Shown here piece by piece: positions 10,316-21,206 of a DNA stretch of 55,542 nucleotides. A program made the position numbers and the translations under genes. A model generated the notes under the pieces. It had not been told where the DNA came from and did no database searches. It saw only the letters and a program-made list of their open reading frames with translations. This DNA comes from Candidatus Altimarinota bacterium (GTDB taxonomy: Bacteria > Patescibacteriota > Gracilibacteria > BD1-5 > UBA6164): the NCBI GenBank assembly GCA_030683605.1, contig JAUXPL010000004.1, positions 1 to 55,542 of the forward strand, in the 5' to 3' direction. Each line of letters starts with the position of its first letter. Position 1 is the stretch's first letter.

Positions 10316-10558
10316 ATGAAAAATTATGAAGTATATAAAACAAGACTAAATAATTTTTTGATATTTAAAGTTTGTTTTACAAAAATGGCCTTTACTCTAG
10401 TAGAACTAGTTATAGTAATAACTATTTTAGGTATCTTATGAGTAATAGCATTTTTAAGCTTACAATGATATTCAGAAAGTTCAAGAGATAGTGTCAGATT
10501 AAGTGATTTATCAAATATTGCTGAGTTTAGTGATTGGTTAACTTATGTTAAGATATAA
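10316..10558 (+). CDS. Short type IV pilin-like protein, probably truncated
   Basis: The 80-residue product has an N-terminal leader ending in KMAFTLVELVIVITILGILG, the hydrophobic helix typical of type IV pilins, with the conserved glutamate five residues into the mature protein. The residue before the cleavage site is alanine rather than the usual glycine, and only ~50 residues follow the helix start, whereas pilins usually have 100 or more. It lies next to a transposase remnant. It may be a decayed pilin gene or an unusual minor pilin. A start closer to the helix (ATG at 10385) is possible. Confidence 0.6.
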
Positions 10559-10646
10559 AAAAATAACTTTCTTAATTTGGGTGAGTAAATAGTTTTGTGT
10601 AAATGGAAATATTAGATACTAATAAAAATCTAAAAAATATTAAGTA

Positions 10647-10692
10647 AGTTGTAATTATATAGAAATTTTCTATATAATTACAACTTTTTTCG
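10647..10692. terminator. Bidirectional hairpin between convergent genes
   Basis: GTTGTAATTATATAGAAA pairs with TTTCTATATAATTACAAC, followed by TTTTTT. It lies between the short pilin (plus) and the M16-like gene (minus). Confidence 0.8.
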
Positions 10693-10710
10693 TATTATTT
10701 TAAATAAAAA

Positions 10711-11589
10711 CTAAAATTTAATAACATTTATAAAATTTAAATAATATTCTTTTAAATTTACTATTATTCTTTTTTTATCATTATTAGATAGTGTATATCA
10801 GTATAATAACATAGATGTTCAATCAAAATATTTTACATTTAAATAATCTTTGTTTTTTAAGTTATAAGTTATAAAATTATCTATAAAACTCTCATTTATA
10901 TTTTTGTATAAATTTAATGAATCTTTATTAATTGATAAGAATATATAATCTTTATAATCTCAAAATATAGTTTCATGTCTGTAATATTCTTCTTCGAAAT
11001 ATCTTTTTTTATAACTTATATATTCATTTATTAAATCTGAAATTTGTATAAGTATATAAAAATCAATCATATTATGATTAAATACATAAACTATTTCTTT
11101 ATTTATTTTAAAAGTATTGAATAATTTAAAATTTGTTTTAATTTCTCAATCAAAATATTTTATATTATTTTCCAAAATTATTATATTTTCTTTTGTATAA
11201 TACTTTTTGTGGTAATCTTTTGTTTTATTGTATGATAATTTTCAATTTTGATTGAAATTAACTCTATTTCAATATAATTTTTTTCAAATTTTATTAACTA
11301 AGTCAATTTCAAAATTATAAGTTTTATTTTCATCTTTAATTACATTATGTTCATATTTTATTAAATTATTGTTAATTGGTGATAATATTTTTTTTATAAA
11401 ATCATTTAAATATTTTTTATTTTTTGTTGGTAAAATAAAGTAAGTACAAAATGTATTACATGAAGCTTTTAAATTATTATATAAAAAATAATCTTTTTCT
11501 GATTTTATGTTTGTAACACAATGTTCTATCAGGTGAGGTATATAATTTCAATTATTATAAAAAGGTGTGTAAATATATATGTAATACAT
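10711..11589 (-). CDS. Small M16-like (HxxEH) putative metallopeptidase
   Basis: The 292-residue product has PHLIEH at about residues 18-23, matching the inverted zinc motif HxxEH of M16 (insulinase/pitrilysin) peptidases, in the expected position near the N-terminus and followed by a FLYNNLKASCNTFCTYF segment that resembles the strand after the motif in that family. The rest is AT-rich and highly diverged. M16 half-domains are ~200-230 residues, so this could be a single-domain member. No signal peptide is visible. Assignment rests mainly on the motif; it may equally be an inactive or unrelated protein. Start at 11589 is the first ATG. Confidence 0.5.
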
Positions 11590-11638
11590 TTTAATTTAAT
11601 TATTTATATTATTATTTATATTAGTATTAATTACTAAA

Positions 11639-11672
11639 AAGTAAAGAGCTTTCTTATTTAAAGAAAGCTCTA
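11639..11672 (-). terminator. Terminator of trxB
   Basis: Perfect 11-bp stem AGAGCTTTCTT / AAGAAAGCTCT at 11645-11671, followed on the minus strand by a T-rich run. It starts just after the trxB stop. Confidence 0.8.
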
Positions 11673-11673
11673 A

Positions 11674-12588
11674 TTACCTTAAATGGTCTTCATGAACACT
11701 GTTTGCAGCTAGACATCATTCAGCTGCTGACATTATAGTTTGTCTAAATTTATTTGAATTTGTAGTTACATCACCTGCAGCATACAATCATTTGATAGAC
11801 GTTTCTTGTCTTTTGTCTACTATTAGACATCACTCTTCATCTTTTAGTGGATTGAAATGGTCTACTAATCATATATTTGGTATATTTCATATAGCTACAA
11901 ATATTCAATCAGCTTTTATTTCTTTACCTGATTTCAGTTTTACACCAGTCATTCATAATGCATCTCATACTATTTCTTCTACTTCTTCATTTAGTACAAA
12001 TTCTATATTTTCTCTTTTTTTTGCTTGTTCTATCCAAATATCTTCAGCTCTAAAAGTATCTCTTCTATGTACTATATATACTTTTTTACACAATTCAGCT
12101 AAATATAATGCTTCAGTTAATGCTGTATTACCTCAACCATTTATTATTACATCTCTGTTTCTAAAAAACATTCAGTCACAAGTAGCACAATAACTTACTC
12201 ATTTTCCTAGAAATTCTGCTTCTCATTTTACTCATAGTTTTCTGTAATTATTACCAGTAGCCAAAATAGCATATTTACTTTTGAATTCTTTTCATGAGCT
12301 AGTTTTTATATGAAAATGATTTTCATGCTTATTTATTTGCGTTACTAATTCATTTAGTATTTCGCTTCCAGAAACTTCAGCATGTTTTCTGAAATTATCC
12401 ATTATTTCTTTACCTGGTGCAGATAGAGTACCAGGATAATTTTCTACTTTGTGACTAGTAGCTAATGCTCAACCCGGTTGTCATCCAATTATCAGATTTT
12501 TCAATTTATATCTACTGGCATACATTCCAGCAGGGTATCAAGCAGATCATGCTCATATTATTATCACATCGTAATCTAGATTTGTCAT
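11674..12588 (-). CDS. trxB: Thioredoxin reductase
   Basis: The 304-residue product is a low-molecular-weight thioredoxin reductase. It has an N-terminal FAD-binding motif (VIIIGAGSAGYPAGMYASR), the redox-active CATC (C134, C137, as in E. coli), an NADP-binding region (INGGGNTALTEALYL with HRRDTFRAED) and the C-terminal FAD motif (YAAGDVTT). It transfers electrons from NADPH to thioredoxin, which in turn can reduce ribonucleotide reductase. The alanine-to-proline position in the FAD motif (SAGYPAG) is the usual SAG-x-AA site with a proline. No thioredoxin gene is in the window. Confidence 0.94.
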
Positions 12589-12651
12589 ATTATTTTTTTA
12601 GTATTTAATTTTAATTACATATTTTTTAATTGTAACTAATTGTATTTTAAG

Positions 12652-12702
12652 AAGAATAATTAGTTTGTAAAGAGAAAATAAAAAATAATGAGAATTATTC
12701 TT
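12652..12702. repeat. Inverted repeat in the trxB-hflX divergent spacer
   Basis: AAGAATAATT at 12652-12661 is repeated in perfect inverse complement (AATTATTCTT) at 12693-12702 around an A-rich 31-nt loop. It could be an operator or hairpin in the divergent promoter region; its function is unknown. Confidence 0.4.
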
Positions 12703-12778
12703 GTTTTGAAAATATTCTAAAAACTTGCCATACAAGCTAAAAACATTATATTTATTAATAATATTTTTAATAAAATTT

Positions 12779-13996
12779 ATGGGTAGACAAAAATCGGATA
12801 GAGAATTAGAACAATTACAGCAAAATATAGAATACAGTGAACAAAAATTAAGAGTTTTTGTTGCTGATATTTTGCCTGCAGATTTGGAAATCAGACAAAA
12901 TATGGCAGATAGGATGATAGAATTAGAAAATTTAGTAAATACTTATGGTTGAGTAGTTATTATTAAGCATATTCAGAATAAATCAGTTCCTGATTATAAT
13001 ACATTTATATGAGAATGAAGATTGAATGAAATAATTGATGAAATGAAAAGAGAAGAAGCAAATATATTGATATTATGAAATATATTGAAACCAAGGCAAA
13101 TCTATACTTTGAATGAAAAATTAAAACAGATTTGAGCAAAAGCATGGGATAGAATTGATTTGATTTTAAAAATTTTTGAAAGAAATGCTTTTTCAAAAGA
13201 GGCTAAATTACAAATTGAATTAGCTGCAATAAAACATATGTGACCACGTATTTTTGATATGGGTATGGAACTATGAAAACAATGATGACAATGAAAATGA
13301 GAAACAAATACAGAAATAATGAAAAGACATTTAGCTACAAGAGAGAAGCATATAAAAGAAGAACTTGATCATTTTTCAAAAGTAAGGGTACAACATAGAC
13401 AATCAAGAGATAGAAAATGACTTAAAACTGTTTGAGTGGTATGATATACTAATGCATGAAAATCAACATTAACTAATTCACTGACGAAAAAATGAGTATT
13501 AGCAGAAGATAAACTGTTTGCTACACTATGAACAAGTGTTTGAAAAATGTTTATAGAAGCAAGTTATGAAGAAGCTACAGGGAAGTATATTGCACCTAGA
13601 GAAGTATTAATAAATGATACTATTTGATTTATCAGAGAATTACCTCCTAAGCTTATAGATGCTTTTAAATCTACACTAGAAGACTCTATAGAGTCAGATA
13701 TATTATTACATGTAGTTGATGCAAGTGATCCAAAAATAGAAGTAAAATTGAAGGTTGTTGACGATATATTGTTTAGTATATGAGCAAATCAGAAAAAAAT
13801 ATATGTGTTTAATAAAATTGATTGATTAGAAAAATGAGAGTTCAAGCTAGAAATCGATACAGAAGTAAAAATATATAAAAATAAATTAGAATATTTGAGT
13901 GAAAAATTCTCATATTTAGATCCTATTTTTATATCAGCTTTTGAAAAAATATGATTAGATGAATTAAAGATAAAAATAATTGAAAATTTATCATAA
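12779..13996 (+). CDS. hflX: HflX GTPase (ribosome-splitting)
   Basis: The 405-residue product has the HflX N-terminal domain with NTYGGVVIIKH and FIGEGRLNEI, a central coiled-coil helix pair with GPRIFDMGMELGKQGGQGKGE and RDRKGLKTVGVVGYTN, and a TrmE/Era-type G domain: G1 GYTNAGKST (about 220-228), G3 DTIGFIRELP, G4 NKID. The P-loop glycine is TGA. HflX splits stalled or heat-damaged 70S ribosomes. The ATG at 12779 is chosen because the longer in-frame start at 12725 adds a hydrophobic, non-conserved segment. No hfq is adjacent. Confidence 0.94.
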
Positions 13997-14056
13997 ATAA
14001 TTATATTATAACATATAATAAAATTATTAAATATTTTATAGTTTTAACAAAAATAT

Positions 14057-15187
14057 ATGAAAAAATTATTCATTGTATTTATAATTACTTTTTTTTTAGG
14101 TTCTTGTAGTATAAGTAGTGTTAAATATTTATCTAATAAATTAATAAATAATGAAGATAATTTAACTTTAGATTCTGCATCAGAAAAAAATACTAGAAAA
14201 CAAAGTTCTGTTAATTCATGATCATTAATAGAAAATACAGATATTTGATTAGAAGAAGTTGAAGAATCTGAAACAGATAATGAAAATGAATGAATAACTA
14301 AAGTTTTGTCTATTGAAGAACAATATTGTAAGTCAAAATGATGAAAAGTAATAGATGAAATATGTTATGCAACTGATGAAATATGATTGATTAAATGTAA
14401 TATAAATGTATTTTATTTGGATATGTGTAGAGATAAAACAGCTAAAATAGAAAACTGAATAGTTGTAAGTATTCCATGATATGCTAAAAAAACACAATTG
14501 AATAATGTAGCAAATCAAACAGTTAAAGAAGAAAAAAACGATGAAAAAAATAAAATAGAGTGAGAAAAAGAAAATAAATTGAAATATGATTTATCTGAAT
14601 CAATTGAATCTGAAGATTCAACAAATGATAAAGAAGAATCGAGTAAATTTTTAGTAGAAAAAAATATTTGAAATTGATTTATATTTAAAGAAGATGAAAC
14701 AAATAAATATTTGTTTTTAAATAATAAATTGATTACAAAATTGGATAAATCATCAAAATTATTAATGAATTCGACTAAAGCTAATGACAAAGTAATATCA
14801 TTTAATATATATAATAGTAAAACTTCATCAACTCCATCTAAGACATTGTATGTTGATATGGAAACAAATAGTATTATAGAAAAAAATACTAATGAAATCC
14901 CTACTCAAACAGCTAATATTGATCCAACTTTAAAACTTGATTCAACTAGTACAAAAACTCAATCAGATTCTGAAAATATGATTAATAGTAAGACATGAAA
15001 AAGTGGGACTTATTTTATTAGTTGAGGTGATTTAAAATTAAAAACAGCATCTTGAGAAGTAAAAAATATATTTTCAGAATCTTGAGTGAATATATATGAT
15101 TATGATTTGATGATAAACAAACAAATAAAAGTTTATTATAAATTGAGTGACTGAGAGAAAGAAGATAAAATAATTAATATTCCTTAA
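14057..15187 (+). CDS. Predicted lipoprotein, low-complexity
   Basis: The 376-residue product starts with a lipoprotein signal: a short charged N-terminus, a hydrophobic core and the lipobox LGSC at about residues 14-17. The rest is rich in Asn, Ser, Lys and Glu with two small cysteine clusters (EQYCKSKGGKVIDEICYA, IKCNINVFYLDMC) that could form disulfides outside the membrane. The cysteine pattern after a KGGK loop resembles short secreted disulfide domains, but I do not recognise a family. It is followed 10 bp later by a small membrane protein and probably co-transcribed with it. Confidence 0.75.
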
Positions 15188-15197
15188 TAAAAATTGG

Positions 15198-15590
15198 ATG
15201 TATATATATGAAATAATTATCATAATTATTTTGCTCATAATAATTTATTTATTTTTTAAATTTAAAAAATCATATAAATTAACAAAAAATAAAAAAGCAT
15301 TTTATATTAAACAATTAAAATTTATAATCTGACTAGATTCTTATAAAGAACAGGTTATAGATATGGATAAATTGTATCATAAGATTTTACTTGAAGTATG
15401 ATATAAATGAACTTTTTGAGAAATATTGAAGCAAAAACCAATTGAAATTTCTGATTTAAATCAAGTATGGGAATTACATAAATTTAGAAATAGATTAGTA
15501 CATGAATTTGATTCTAGTCCTTTAAATATATTAAAAGAAAATGCTACATATTATGTAATAGAGATTAAAAAACTCTTAAATAAATTTTAA
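15198..15590 (+). CDS. Small membrane-anchored protein with HEPN-like motif
   Basis: The 130-residue product has one N-terminal membrane segment (about residues 4-22), then a basic linker and a soluble helical part. Near residue 99 it reads LHKFRNRLVHEF, an R-N-x3-H pattern like the Rx4-6H motif of HEPN domains, some of which are RNases in toxin and immunity systems. Similar membrane proteins with this motif exist across CPR bacteria, with no known function. The gene follows the lipoprotein by 10 bp. A HEPN-type fold is only a possibility. Confidence 0.55.
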
Positions 15591-15608
15591 TTTATTTAAG
15601 AGTTTTTC
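15567..15608. terminator. Bidirectional terminator shared by convergent genes
   Basis: AAAAACTCTTAAATAAA pairs with TTTATTTAAGAGTTTTT. It overlaps the stop codons of both neighbours (plus gene ending 15590, minus gene ending 15592). Confidence 0.85.
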
Positions 15609-16671
15609 TTTTTTCTACTGCTTTATTTAGCGTATCGAGTAATTTTTTAGTATCATCCAAAGCTATACATCAATCAGTTATACTTATTCAGTATTTTAAA
15701 TCTGATGCTTTATCTACTCATGGTGTAAATGGTTGACTTCAATAATATATATTACTTTCTATCATTACTCATATTATATTTTTATTTCAATTTTCTATTT
15801 GTTCAGCTATATTTTTTATTACTGATTTTTGGTTTTCAGGTTTTTTATTACTATTTGCATGTGATGCATCAATCACTATTCAAGTATTTATTCATTCTTT
15901 TTTTAGTATTTTTATAGTATTATCTATATCTTCTTTTTTATAATTTGGTCAATTTTTTCATCCTCTTAAAATAATATGAGTATTTTTATTTCATTTTGTG
16001 TTTATTATTTCTAGTTTTGCTTTTTGATTTATTCATAAAAATGTATGAGAATTTGCACTAGATTTAATAGCATCTATTGCTATCTGTATATCTCAAGTTG
16101 TTCAGTTTTTGAATCATATAATAGAATCCAATCATGAAGCCATTTCTCTATGCACTTGAGATTCTGTTGTTCTAGCTCATATAGCTCACCAAGTTATTAA
16201 ATCGGATAAATAATTTGGTGTTATTGGATCTAGAAATTCAGTAGAAACAGCCAATCACAATTTATTTATTTCTAATAATAATTTTCTAGCTTTTTTTAAT
16301 CATTTTTCTATATCAAAACTTCAATCCAAAAATGGATCATTTATTAGTCATTTCCATCAATTAATTGTACGTGGTTTTTCAAAATATGATCTCATGACAA
16401 TAAATAAGTTTGGGTACTTTTCTTTTATTCTATTTAATTTTCTTGCATAAACTAGTCATTCTTCAACGTCATGAATTGAACATGGTCAAACTACTACAAG
16501 TAACCTATTATTATTTTTATTTATAATTTCACTAGTTAGTAGTCTCCAATTATTTATGTCTTTTTGTATTTTTTCATCTGCTAGTAATCTCATTTTAAGC
16601 AAAACGGGGGATTTTATTTTTTTCATTTTTTTATAATTTATAAAATTATTTCTCCTATTTAATATATTCAT
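15592..16671 (-). CDS. Class I 3-deoxy-7-phosphoheptulonate (DAHP) synthase
   Basis: The 359-residue product matches the AroF/G/H-type DAHP synthase, which joins PEP and erythrose 4-phosphate in the first step of the shikimate pathway. Motifs include LLVVVGPCSIHD, VMRSYFEKPRT, GLAVSTEFLDP, GAIGARTTESQVHREMASGL, FKNGTTGD, HIILRGG and GIVIDASHANSNK; the metal and substrate ligands lie in these. The upstream ATG at 16671 is preferred because the segment NYKKMKKIKSPVLL aligns with the E. coli N-terminus; ATG 16626 is the alternative. No other shikimate gene is in the window. It follows the glycosyltransferase gene by 52 bp. Confidence 0.92.
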
Positions 16672-16723
16672 TTTTTTAAATTTATGAAATTATATTTATA
16701 TTTTGCTTTTTTTATTCTAGTTA

Positions 16724-17551
16724 TTATTTATTCCTAGATTTATTTTTATTAATTACAACTTCATAAATAAATACAAAAATTGCATTGTATAGTCTCTTTA
16801 ATCTATCTATTTTTCTTGGTCATGTTATTAGACGATATAGCCATTCTAGTCATATCGCTCTCCATATTTTTGGAGCTCTTTTTTGAAATCAGATAAAGTA
16901 ATCAAAACTAGATCATATTCATAATCATAATTTTATATTACTACATTTTTCCATTATTTCTATTACTGATTCTTCTTGTTTTTTCATTCATAATGTTGAA
17001 AAAAGTATTTTTGATTCAGATTTTCATATTTGATTAATAATATTTTCTTTTTCAATAGGATTGTATACAAAATAATCAAATTTTAACTTAGGGAATTTAT
17101 TAGTTAATAATTCTTTAAATATTTCTTGAGATTTTATTTTATTTACATCAGTTGGATTATATAAATCTATAATTGTTACTGGAATTTGTGACTCTGAAGC
17201 TATATTTATCATATCTTTTGTTAAATCACTTCAACAAATCCTATCTCAATATTTTTTATATAAATATTTTCTTCTAAAGAATAAGTTTATAAAGTAATAG
17301 GGAATTAAAAATGTATTAATTATTTTTCAATAATTATTATCAAGTATCTGAAATGCTATATATAATCCTATTCAATCTGGAGTTAAATAGTTAGCTTTTT
17401 CTAGTAATTTCTTGAATTCTTCATCTTTTTTTGTTTTTAAAAGTATTTCAGGGTTGGGAGTAAATACTATGTTTTGTTTATCAAATTTGATTAAAATATC
17501 TATTAATTCTTTGTATTTAAGTTTGTCTAATTTTATTCAAAAAATTTGCAT
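16724..17551 (-). CDS. WecG/TagA/CpsF-family glycosyltransferase
   Basis: The 275-residue product belongs to glycosyltransferase family 26, which transfers ManNAc-type sugars onto lipid-linked carriers in wall or surface polysaccharide synthesis. Recognisable segments are FTPNPEILLKTKKDEEF, YLTPDGIGLY, RICGSDL, LGMKKQEESVIE, GLGIGSSFDYFIG and RAPKIWRAIGLEWLYRLI. The last ones correspond to the family's G-x-FD-x-xAG and RAP-x-W/GLEW-x-R positions. It is divergent from a GT4 glycosyltransferase and upstream of the DAHP synthase. The acceptor is unknown. Confidence 0.88.
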
Positions 17552-17601
17552 ATATGTTTTTTACTTTTATTATTATTTAAAGTATAAATAAATATTAAAT
17601 A

Positions 17602-18711
17602 ATGCAAAATATAAATCAAAAAAAAATAGCAATTATATGCGACTGGATAAAAGATTGGTGATGAGCAGAGCTAGTTTTGGAACAATTACTAGAAATATTT
17701 CCTAATGCAGATATTTTTACTAGTGTATTTTTTCAAGAAAATAATCCTGTTTTTCATTGAAGAAAAATTACTACATCATTTATTCAAAAAATACCATTAT
17801 TAAATAAATCTCATAAATTGGCTCTTACACTTAGACCACTTGCTTTTGAGAGTTTTGATTTATCAGATTATGACTTAGTTATTAGTTCCACTAGCGCTGA
17901 AAGTAAATGAGTGATAACGAAACCTGATACTATACAAATATGTTATTGTCATACTCCGACTAGATATTTTTGGTCACATTATCATGAATATCTGAATATG
18001 ATGGAGTTTTGATCACTAAATTTTTTATGAAAATGGTTAATGCCAAAAATTGTTCACAATCTTAGAAAATGGGATTTTGTAGCTTCAGCTAGACCTGATA
18101 TTTTCATAGCAAATTCTATAAATACTGCTAATAGAATAAATAAATATTATGCTAGAGAAGCTACTGTTATATATCCATGTATTGATACTACAAAAATCGT
18201 ATTAAATGAGCAAAAACAAGATTTTTATTTATATGTTTGAAGATGTATTCCTTACAAAAAATTTGATTTAATCGTAGATGCTTTTAATACTAATTGAAAA
18301 AAATTAATATTAGCAACAAATACTGATAATAAATTATATAAATATTTAAAATCGAAAAGTAATTCAAATATAGAATGGAAATTGAATGCTTCAAATGCAG
18401 AAATAATAGAATTATATTGAAAAGCTAAAGCATTTTTGTTTCCACCTGAAGAAGATTTCTGATTGGTACCAATAGAAGCAATGTCTACTTGAACTCCTGT
18501 TATAGCATATGGTAAATGATGAGCATTAGAAACAGTAGTAGCTTGAAAAACAGGTATATTTTTTGAAAATCAAACAGTAGAATCATTAAATAAAGCAATA
18601 GATGAATTTGAAACTATGACTTTTGATTGTAAGTTAATCAGAGAACATGCACAAAAATTTGATAAGAAAAATTTCAGAGAAGAATTATTATGATTTATAG
18701 AAAAAATATAA
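17602..18711 (+). CDS. GT4-family glycosyltransferase
   Basis: The 369-residue product is a retaining GT-B glycosyltransferase of the group 1 (GT4) type. The N-terminal half has the acceptor-side loop (CDWIKDWGGAELVLEQLLE) and CYCHTPTRYFW; the C-terminal half has the sugar-nucleotide site (YVGRCIPYKKFDLIVDAF) and the donor motif FPPEEDFGLVPIEAMSTGTPVIAY. The CHTPTRYFW segment is typical of mannosyl- or rhamnosyltransferases of O-antigen clusters. It is read divergently from the GT26 gene, so both probably serve one surface polysaccharide. Confidence 0.9.
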
Positions 18712-18742
18712 AAAAGAGAGGTTAAGGCCCTCTCTTTTTTTA
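18709..18742. terminator. Terminator of the GT4 gene
   Basis: AAAAAAGAGAGG pairs with CCTCTCTTTTTTT around a short loop. It overlaps the stop codon at 18709 and lies between convergent genes. Confidence 0.85.
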
Positions 18743-18790
18743 TTTTCCTCACTACTATATGAGTTAAATATATTATATATTATTTTTTAA

Positions 18791-20332
18791 TTATTTCAAA
18801 TTTTTCTTTATTATAAATGTTTTATCTATTTTTTCATCAGTATTATAACAATTGTAGTTTTTATAATATTTTAGAATAATAGTTAATAAATCATTTGGAT
18901 TATTAGTAATATCTAATGATTTAACAGGTACACTTAATAATTTATCAGTAGAATGATATGGTAGATTAGCATAAGGTCAATTTCAGAATTCATTAAAGTC
19001 ACTTGCTCATGCTCACCATATTCAAGTAGGATAACTCAATCATGAATGTACTATACTCAAAGTATTATCTCATTTTGTAGTTAATATATCGTCTCATTGT
19101 GTAAAATAAGGGAAATAATTTTGATATAATATTGTATTAGATGTATCAAGTAGTTTTAAATTTATATAATAACTACCTGTATTTGAAACATTAGTTATAC
19201 TATTAACAGTTAAACTTGATATAGTTTTTGGTTGATAAGTTGAAGTTTTTCAGGTTCAAGATGATACACATTGTATTGGATTATCTCAAATAATGTCTAT
19301 TTCATTTCAGCTACAACTTCCTTGATTGGAATCTGAATTGTAATTTACAAAATAATATTTTAAATAATTACTGCTTCAAGTTAAATAATCAGTACTTGTT
19401 GTTGGATTAATAAAATTAATACTTCATGTATTGTAGATAGATAATGATACATTAGTACTTACTCATAAAAATGATATTTCTGCTTTAGAAACATTATTTA
19501 CATTGAATCATGTTAATGTTAAACTAGGAGAAAAAACTTTATTTTTACTCGAGTATTTAAGTATCTCTCAGTTTCAACTATTTGCTATATATAGTGCTTT
19601 ATCTGTATCATTATAATATAATCAAGTTGGTTCATTCAATCAATCATTTTGATCAAGTAATAAATGAATATTTTGACTTGCATCTAGATATAAGACTCTA
19701 TTGTTTAAAGTATCAGAAATATATAAATTTGTATTATCAGTAGCTAATCATGTTGGTGAATTCAGATAAACGCCTGTTCAACTTACTCATTCTACAAATT
19801 TATCACCAAAAATACCTTTTCACACTATTATATTTCAATTATTATCTTTTACTACATTTTCTTTTTGATATGATCTATACATTCCTGTTCAAATTATAAT
19901 ACCAGTTGAACTTAGTATATAGTCATAATTACTAAAAATATCTTCTCACTGTTCTTCAAAAGGAATAAAACTTTTAATAAATATATTATTAGTTATAGGA
20001 TTCTCTGCGTCACTACTACAAAATACTTCGTTTAATAATTCAGTTCATATATAGCTAAATCATCAATCAGCTAGATTATTTCATCTTTTGAATATTATTC
20101 AACTACCAGTACTAATAGGTGCTATAGATCAAGATTGAATATTGTTTATACTTATATTCAAATTATTAGAAAAATCTGTAAATTCGTCTGTATTTTCTAA
20201 TACTTTTTGTCATGCAAAAATATTTTTCATACCACCACTAATAAATATACCTACTCATACCATTAAAAGCATAGAAATAGTTATTCAAACAATTAATTCT
20301 ATTAGAGAAAAGCCTTTTAATATTTTTTTCAT
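18791..20332 (-). CDS. Prepilin-like protein fused to an NHL-like region
   Basis: The 513-residue product begins with a class III prepilin signal, MKKILKGFSLIELIVGITIS, with the glycine before the cleavage site and Glu5 in place. The mature part is far longer than a normal pilin. It contains NHL/beta-propeller-like segments such as GLATDNTNLYISDTLNNRVLYLD and a second weaker one (GLYYNDTDKALYIANSGNGEILKY), then Asn/Ser/Thr-rich beta-type sequence. Such large minor pilins often form the tip and act as adhesins. It is not in the main pilus cluster. Function as a tip adhesin is inferred. Confidence 0.75.
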
Positions 20333-20339
20333 AAGGAAA

Positions 20340-20513
20340 AATTAGTAATAATCCATCAGTCCTTCAGACAGCTTCCTTTAATACTAAAGGAAGCATTTTC
20401 TACATGCATATATTATATTTATGATTAAAATTTAATAAAAATATAAATAAATTTTCTTCCTTTAGTATTAAAGGAAGTACCCCGAAGGGGGGGATGGATT
20501 ATAAAATTATTCA
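20340..20513. repeat. Dispersed repeat copies in the spacer upstream of the prepilin
   Basis: CTTCCTTTAATACTAAAGGAAG near 20374 and CTTCCTTTAGTATTAAAGGAAG near 20456 are related palindromes flanking AT-rich DNA. The second is followed by TACCCCGAAGGGGGGGATGG, the GC-rich tail of the dispersed family. No gene is visible. Confidence 0.7.
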
Positions 20514-21206
20514 TTAAATTCTTAGTAACCATTTATCTACTATATATTTTGCATTTACATTATTTTGTTTAATAGTATTTATATCCTCATCTATTTCATT
20601 TAAAAAATTTATCAAAACTAGATTTTCTTTAGAGTATATAATCAAGTTTTCTAGGAAAATAATATAGTCTTGTTTTTCTAATTTATTCCTGTAATAATAA
20701 GAAATTATTTCAGTGTTTTTATTTAGTATGTATTTTTCTATCATACTATATACAAAATTATCTTTTTTTATAATACTTTGTCATCACAAATCAATAGTTT
20801 GTACTCTAGATAATATTGTATCTAATATACCACTTTCAGAAGTATTTGTTAGAAATATTATACTAGAAGCATCTGGTTCTTCAAAAAACTTAAGCATACT
20901 ATTTCAAGCCTGAATAGTAAATCTAGAAATATTTTCTATTAGAAATATTTGAAATTTATAAGGTGATTTGGAATTAGAAAATTCTACAAATTCTTTAATA
21001 TCCTTTATTTTTATATTTTTTCAATCATCTTCTGAAATATATAGATAGTTACTAGGTATTTCAAAGTCTTTTAGTATTTCAATTCACAGATTTCTTACTT
21101 GAGAATTCAGTAATTCGGAATTTTTACCTAAAAACAAAAAAGGAGATATTCTTTCTCCCTTGTTTATTTGCTTGATAATATCTTGTTTTAAATTATTGTT
21201 TATCAT
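20514..21206 (-). CDS. holB: DNA polymerase III delta-prime-like subunit
   Basis: The 230-residue product resembles the delta-prime/tau clamp-loader family. It has an N-terminal SPFLFLGKN segment in place of a P-loop, a IFLIENISRFTIQAGNSM-type helix with the LLKxxEEP equivalent (MLKFFEEPDASSIIFLT), and ILSRVQTI corresponding to the sensor LSR-CQ motif. No intact Walker A is seen, as expected for delta-prime. It is shorter than the ~330 residues usual in proteobacteria, so the C-terminal collar domain is reduced. Its start overlaps the end of the upstream lipoprotein gene by 14 bp. Confidence 0.82.

Noticed and set aside
12725-12778. Longer N-terminus for HflX from ATG 12725
   Set aside because: It adds a hydrophobic stretch not found in HflX proteins; MGRQKSD at 12779 is a better start.
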